Below are positions 60,792 through 64,000 of a DNA stretch of 64,000 bases, in pieces (position 1 is the first letter of the stretch; every line of letters starts with the position of its first letter). The notes under the pieces are model-generated. The model did not search any database. It saw nothing but the letters and a program-made list of their open reading frames with translations, and was not told the DNA's origin. The DNA is from Corticium candelabrum (Eukaryota > Porifera > Homoscleromorpha > Homosclerophorida > Plakinidae). Both the position numbers and the translations under genes were made by a program. The stretch is from positions 284,501 to 348,500 of the forward strand of contig NC_085092.1 of assembly GCF_963422355.1 (NCBI RefSeq). The letters run 5' to 3'.

Positions 60792-61622
60792 CACAAGTTA
60801 ACACAGTTCTGCATAGTTACATACATACCTACTTGCGTAACTACAAAAAACTTACCATAGTTACAAACCTTAAATTAGTTAAATGTATGCATATTTACCT
60901 ACTACGTACTACTACTGTAGTTACACAATTTATCTACCTGGAGTTGTTCTGTCTGCCTGTCAACAATTTTCTCTAACTCTGTGATCCTCAACTTCAGCTC
61001 TTCCACTGATTTTCTCAAAGCTTCATTCTCTCTCTCAACGTTAAAACACTGTTGAGTCAGTCTCTCTTGCGCATCCAGAGCATCTGCCCTTTCCTTCTTA
61101 GACACCTCACATTGCTGAGCTAGCAGTTCACACTTCTCATCTAAAGCGTCAACAACTTCCTGACACTAGAATTTTGAATACATACATGTATTACACGACC
61201 ATATCACCTTACCGTTACAATTCCCACAATCTTCGCCTCTCCGCGCCTTTTCTAGATCTCCCCTTAGGCGTAGATTAGACAAACGTTCTTCTTTTAGCTC
61301 TCGACGCTGTTTCTCGTATTTTGTGGTGAGTTCTTCAGTTACTCTGCGATACTGTAGTATGTCACGACGTAAACTCGTCACCTCTTCTGTCTTCTCAAGA
61401 TGAGACTGTATAGAAACCATGTCGGCAAAGTACTAGCGAGAAAGAAGACCGTCGTCCCACATCAAGCATCAACCCAGTTACAGTTACAGCAACAGCAAGA
61501 CAAACCGCAATATTGTTAATATCAATTTCCAGCTGAGGATCGAGCAAGCGCATGACACTTCTATCTGCATACAAACTAAAAAAGCACGGTTCTGCCCAAT
61601 ATGAACATTGCATACACTCCAT
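53073..61622 (-). CDS. DLG5: DLG5-like coiled-coil/PDZ/SH3 scaffold lacking guanylate kinase
   Basis: DLG5 is a MAGUK that organises junctions and polarity. Exons on the minus strand are 61622-61506, 61432-61208, 61165-60938, 58319-58032, 55489-55438, 55377-55277, 55218-54242, 54176-54017, 53935-53833, 53769-53727, 53667-53497, 53435-53416 and 53113-53073; phases agree and give about 841 residues. In order: a coiled coil (SLRRDILQYRRVTEEL; EKRDWALEAHQ...CAELRIARDQA, spaced as in the DLG5 coiled coil); a diverged PDZ (SLGDVVLEVNGIST); about 280 Ser-rich, likely disordered residues; a second PDZ (DGTLGFMIQGGNKTGIFVSE, QAGDEILQVGDQSLDG); and a MAGUK-type SH3 (DSLYLRCLTSY, MDFNEGHILHVVDT). It stops soon after the SH3. 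The 58032-55489 intron may hide an exon. CARMA-type scaffolds are the main alternative. Confidence 0.68.
57083..57620. mobile_element. TA-flanked MITE with CCGTATTTGC ends
   Basis: The left end CCGTATTTGCCCGTAATAAC and the right end GTTATTATGAGCGAATACGG are inverses with few mismatches, and TA lies on both sides. The inside repeats GGGCGTATA/GGGCGTTAT many times. It sits in the long DLG5-like intron. Confidence 0.75.
59035..59608. mobile_element. hAT-like MITE with CAGTGTTCTAGCCAG ends
   Basis: The left end CAGTGTTCTCGCCAG and the right end CTGGCTAGAACACTG are inverses with one mismatch. The termini look like hAT elements. A GTACT-like flank is present on both sides, but a clean 8-bp duplication is not. 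Sits in the DLG5-like intron 3. Confidence 0.65.
59716..60688 (+). mobile_element. Decayed Tc1/mariner element
   Basis: TA-flanked TIRs CAGTCCGCATCAAAACTATT and AATAGTTTTGACATGGACTG. Inside, plus-strand fragments of a Tc1 transposase remain: RFNVGERRASRGRP (helix-turn-helix and GRPR-like box) and WPANSPDLAPIENL with HELEDAIQAEW (C-terminus). The central DDE region is deleted and frames are broken. It is unrelated at sequence level to the 36675-38700 copy. Confidence 0.82.
60749..60796. repeat. (CA)n microsatellite
   Basis: About 48 bp of CA, preceded by CGCGCGTGCG, just beyond the decayed Tc1 element. Confidence 0.92.
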
Positions 61623-62270
61623 TACATTTTTTAGCTAGTAGATTCATTGTCGCAATAAAGAAACACTCAAGGGCACAAATTGCTAATACAAGGTGATTAC
61701 AACGTCAACAAATCAAATACAGCTAAACATATTTAATTAATTAATTAATAAACACTATTATTCACTGTAGATTAACATTATTATGTTTATTTAGTAGCGT
61801 ACGTAGCTACGTGTTTGTTTGTTTGTTTGTTTGTTTGTATACTCTGTATGTACCTGATTTGTGTGCGACAACAACAATAACAACAATAACAATAATTACA
61901 ACAAATTGCATGCTACAGTAATGTAGAGAGTGATTGCAATGTCAACAAATCAATTTAAATTAGATTAATTAATACAGTTGAATATATTTATTAAATAATT
62001 AATTAATCAATTAATAAACACTGTTATTCTCTGTCTAATATGTCTATTTAGTAGTATATGTAGTTATGTGTTTAATTGTTTGTGTGTATACTCAGTATGT
62101 CCGTATACTTGCACCAGATTTCTGTGTGTGACAACAAGAATATTAACAATAATTACAACACAATGAATAGTTTTAGATATCATTATTGCCTAGATACGTG
62201 TACAAGTTACTTTTACACATACACTCATTCTAAGCTAAGCAGGGGCTGATTCGTAATAATTTCTTATACC
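61623..62270. other. Spacer between the DLG5-like gene and PTPS, with a tandem duplication
   Basis: About 240 bp of AT-rich sequence is duplicated head to tail (about 61690-61905 and 61928-62165). Both copies contain TCAACAAATCAA, an ATTAATTAATAAACACT-like block, a TTTATTTAGTAG-like block and ACAATAATTACAACA. The first copy has a (TTTG)n run. No gene was seen. Confidence 0.7.
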
Positions 62271-62804
62271 CTATTCGCCTCTATATGTTGCAATATTCTT
62301 ATCAGTTTCATACACTTTGACTTCAAACAAACTATCACCAACGTATGCTTTCATTTGATGCCAAATGAAAACTGCGATATTTTCAACAGTGCTCACTACA
62401 CCGTCTCTAAAGTAAGGCACATCGAGACTGATGTTCTTGTGGTCTAAAACATTCATGACTGCACTGTCCATGTAACATTTCAAGTCAGTCAGATTGATGA
62501 CCATTCCAGTGATAGGATTGACTGCGTCAAACACCGTCACTTCCACCTTGTAGTTGTGTCCGTGACCATTGGGATTATTACACTTTCCGAAGATCTCCTT
62601 GTTCTCTTTCTCTGTCAGTTTGTTGCTGTGTAGAACGTGAGCTGCACTGAACGTCGTCGTACGCGTCACGTAAACGCGAGGCGAGCAGCTGCTAGTCTTC
62701 ATTGTTTCACATTTTGACTGTAGCTCTTGCTCTTGTTCCTCACTACTTGCCTTGTCACATGACACTTCATGTACAGAGTCCATGTGTTTAGACAGTCGCG
62801 ACAT
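62271..62804 (-). CDS. PTS: 6-pyruvoyl-tetrahydropterin synthase, intronless
   Basis: This enzyme is the second step of tetrahydrobiopterin synthesis and turns 7,8-dihydroneopterin triphosphate into 6-pyruvoyl-tetrahydropterin. The single exon codes for 177 residues, against about 145 in human; the difference is an about 35-residue charged N-terminal extension. Active-site features are all present: FSAAH and GHGH give the three zinc-binding histidines, [14 protein letters not shown] holds the catalytic Cys, LDHKN holds the Asp-His pair, and YETD near the end holds the pterin-anchoring Glu. Internal Met codons (for example after the KCET stretch) could give a human-like length, so the start is less certain than the gene. 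It is divergent from the Src-type gene across 96 bp. Confidence 0.96.
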   Translation of the reverse strand: MSRLSKHMDSVHEVSCDKASSEEQEQELQSKCETMKTSSCSPRVYVTRTTTFSAAHVLHSNKLTEKENKEIFGKCNNPNGHGHNYKVEVTVFDAVNPITGMVINLTDLKCYMDSAVMNVLDHKNISLDVPYFRDGVVSTVENIAVFIWHQMKAYVGDSLFEVKVYETDKNIATYRGE

Positions 62805-62900
62805 ACGGGTAATCGACGGAATTAGTTGGGTGTGTCTCGGAATGGTTTACGAAAGGTTCGTAGGGAGTTGAGATTCTTGTGTTTTTCCGTGCTTCTACCG
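62805..62900. promoter_or_regulatory. 96-bp shared upstream region of PTPS and Src
   Basis: Only 96 bp lie between the PTPS ATG (minus, 62804) and the MGC start of the Src-type gene (plus, 62901). No TATA box was seen. A bidirectional promoter is inferred from the spacing. Either gene could also have its promoter inside the other's 5' region. Confidence 0.5.
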
Positions 62901-64000
62901 ATGGGCTGCTTCTCGTCTAAGCCTGAAGCGAGCTCTGCGACAGACCAAGTTGCTGTTCAACGACGTCAACATCCACAGAATGGGCAAGCAGCTCTAGCCC
63001 AGCGCATCAGCGCTGCAGGAATGAATCCGAACAGGCCTCCTTTTCAACATCAGATGCCTAGACAATTTTCAGGTGGAACTATGCCGGGGGCTCCAGTAGG
63101 ACCCATGCACCGCCATCCTGCTGGCTTCAACACACAACCGGGATACAGAAGCGACGCCCAGTTTCGTCAACCTATGCCAGTACCGACACAACCAGCGCCT
63201 ACTGTACCTCATCTTCCCGTCTTCATAGCTCTCTACGACTATGAGGCTCGTACACACGAGGATCTAAATTTTCGGAAAGGCGACAGATTGGAAATATTGA
63301 ATAATACTGATGGCGATTGGTGGCTTGCACGCTCACTCACAAGTCGCCGCGAAGGATACATTCCCAGCAACTATGTTGCCGAAGCGAGCGCTATTGATGC
63401 AGAAGAGTGAGTGAGATGGTGACACTTGATTTCCTTTGTCGTTTCTTATACATTGTTTGCGTTGAATTCAGATGGTTTCATGGGCAGATAAGAAGAGCGG
63501 AGGCGGAAAAGCTTCTCATACTTTCTGGGAGACACGGAACGTTCTTGATCAGGGAAAGTGAAAGCAATCCTGGTGACTATTCACTCAGTGTGAAGGATGG
63601 CGACAGCATCAAACATTATCGTGTACGAAGGATGGATAACAACCAGGGCCTTTTTATTGTTAAGAGGCGTATATTTCGAGATTTGAAGGATTTGGTGGAG
63701 CACTACAAGATGGATTCCGATGGCTTGTGTTGTCGTTTATCAGATTCATGTGTGCATAATGAAAAACCAGTCATATCAGATCTTAGTCATTCGACTAAAG
63801 ATCAGTGGGAAATACCAAGAAACTCATTGAAGTTACACAGAAAGTTAGGAGCGGGGCAGTTTGGTGAAGTCTGGGAGGGAATGTGGAATAACACTACTTT
63901 GGTTGCAATAAAGACTCTGAAACCGGGATCGATGGCACCGACTGCCTTTCTTCAAGAGGCTGCAATTCTGAAGAAGCTTCGGCATCCGAAGTTAATTCAG
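62901..64000 (+). CDS. SRC: Src-family tyrosine kinase, 3' end beyond window
   Basis: A membrane-anchored non-receptor tyrosine kinase. Exons are 62901-63406 and 63472 to the window edge. The start at 62901 gives MGCFSSK, with Gly2 for myristoylation, Cys3 for palmitoylation and Ser after it, typical of SH4; an in-frame upstream start would abolish this. A Pro/Gln-rich unique region is followed by SH3 (ALYDYEA near residue 110, DWWLARS, YIPSNYV), SH2 (WFHGQI, FLIRES with the phosphotyrosine-binding Arg, HYRVRR), a linker with WEIPR, and the kinase N-lobe ([35 protein letters not shown]). The catalytic loop lies past 64000. SH2 and N-lobe are in one exon without intron, unlike vertebrate Src genes. 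It could be an Src or a Fyn/Yes-like paralog. Confidence 0.94.

Overview
The window is animal nuclear DNA. It holds spliced genes with mostly 50-800 bp introns, canonical GT-AG sites, many (CA/GT)n tracts, scattered TTAATTAA-rich spacers and a dense load of DNA transposons. Every recognised gene belongs to a metazoan family (Src-type kinase, ROCK, CYRIB, DEK, Na,K-ATPase beta, DLG5-type scaffold). The proteins are clearly diverged from bilaterian forms and two lack standard domains. My inference is an early-branching animal, most likely a sponge. The sequence alone does not settle the phylum.

Layout. 0.2-4.0 kb (+): 3' ten exons of a CYRIB/FAM49 Rac-binding gene. 5.6-6.15 kb: a PIF/Harbinger-like MITE. 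6.6-7.0 kb (+): intronless elongin C. 9.7-30.5 kb (+): a complete 37-exon Rho kinase (ROCK) gene; my exon chain stays in frame for 1280 residues, and its 5-kb intron 33 is a nest of Tc1 and TTAA-flanked elements. 30.9-32.3 kb: a TIR-bounded element carrying an OTU-protease-like exon and a CTGT array. 33.8-38.7 kb: a Tc1 relic, part of an unknown extracellular-type exon, a MITE and a nearly intact Tc1 transposon. 39.3-39.7 kb (-): the N-terminal exons of a Na,K-ATPase beta subunit. 39.9-47.7 kb (-): DEK (15 exons, 378 residues). 47.8-50.7 kb (+): eIF2-alpha (7 exons, 319 residues). 50.8-52.8 kb (-): a small SEFIR/TIR-like signalling protein. 53.1-61.6 kb (-): a DLG5-like coiled-coil/PDZ/SH3 scaffold with no guanylate-kinase domain. 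62.3-62.8 kb (-): 6-pyruvoyl-tetrahydropterin synthase. 62.9-64.0 kb (+): the 5' half of a Src-family tyrosine kinase, running off the window.

The genes are mostly housekeeping or signalling and not one pathway, although CYRIB, ROCK, Src and the scaffold all act on actin and cell adhesion. The right half is very compact. DEK and eIF2-alpha are head to head across 115 bp, PTPS and Src across 96 bp, and eIF2-alpha ends 56 bp from the convergent SEFIR-like gene. The most unusual coding observations are a ROCK whose split PH domain lacks the C1 zinc finger, a DLG5-like protein ending after SH3, and the SEFIR-like protein lying 311 bp downstream of that scaffold on the same strand.
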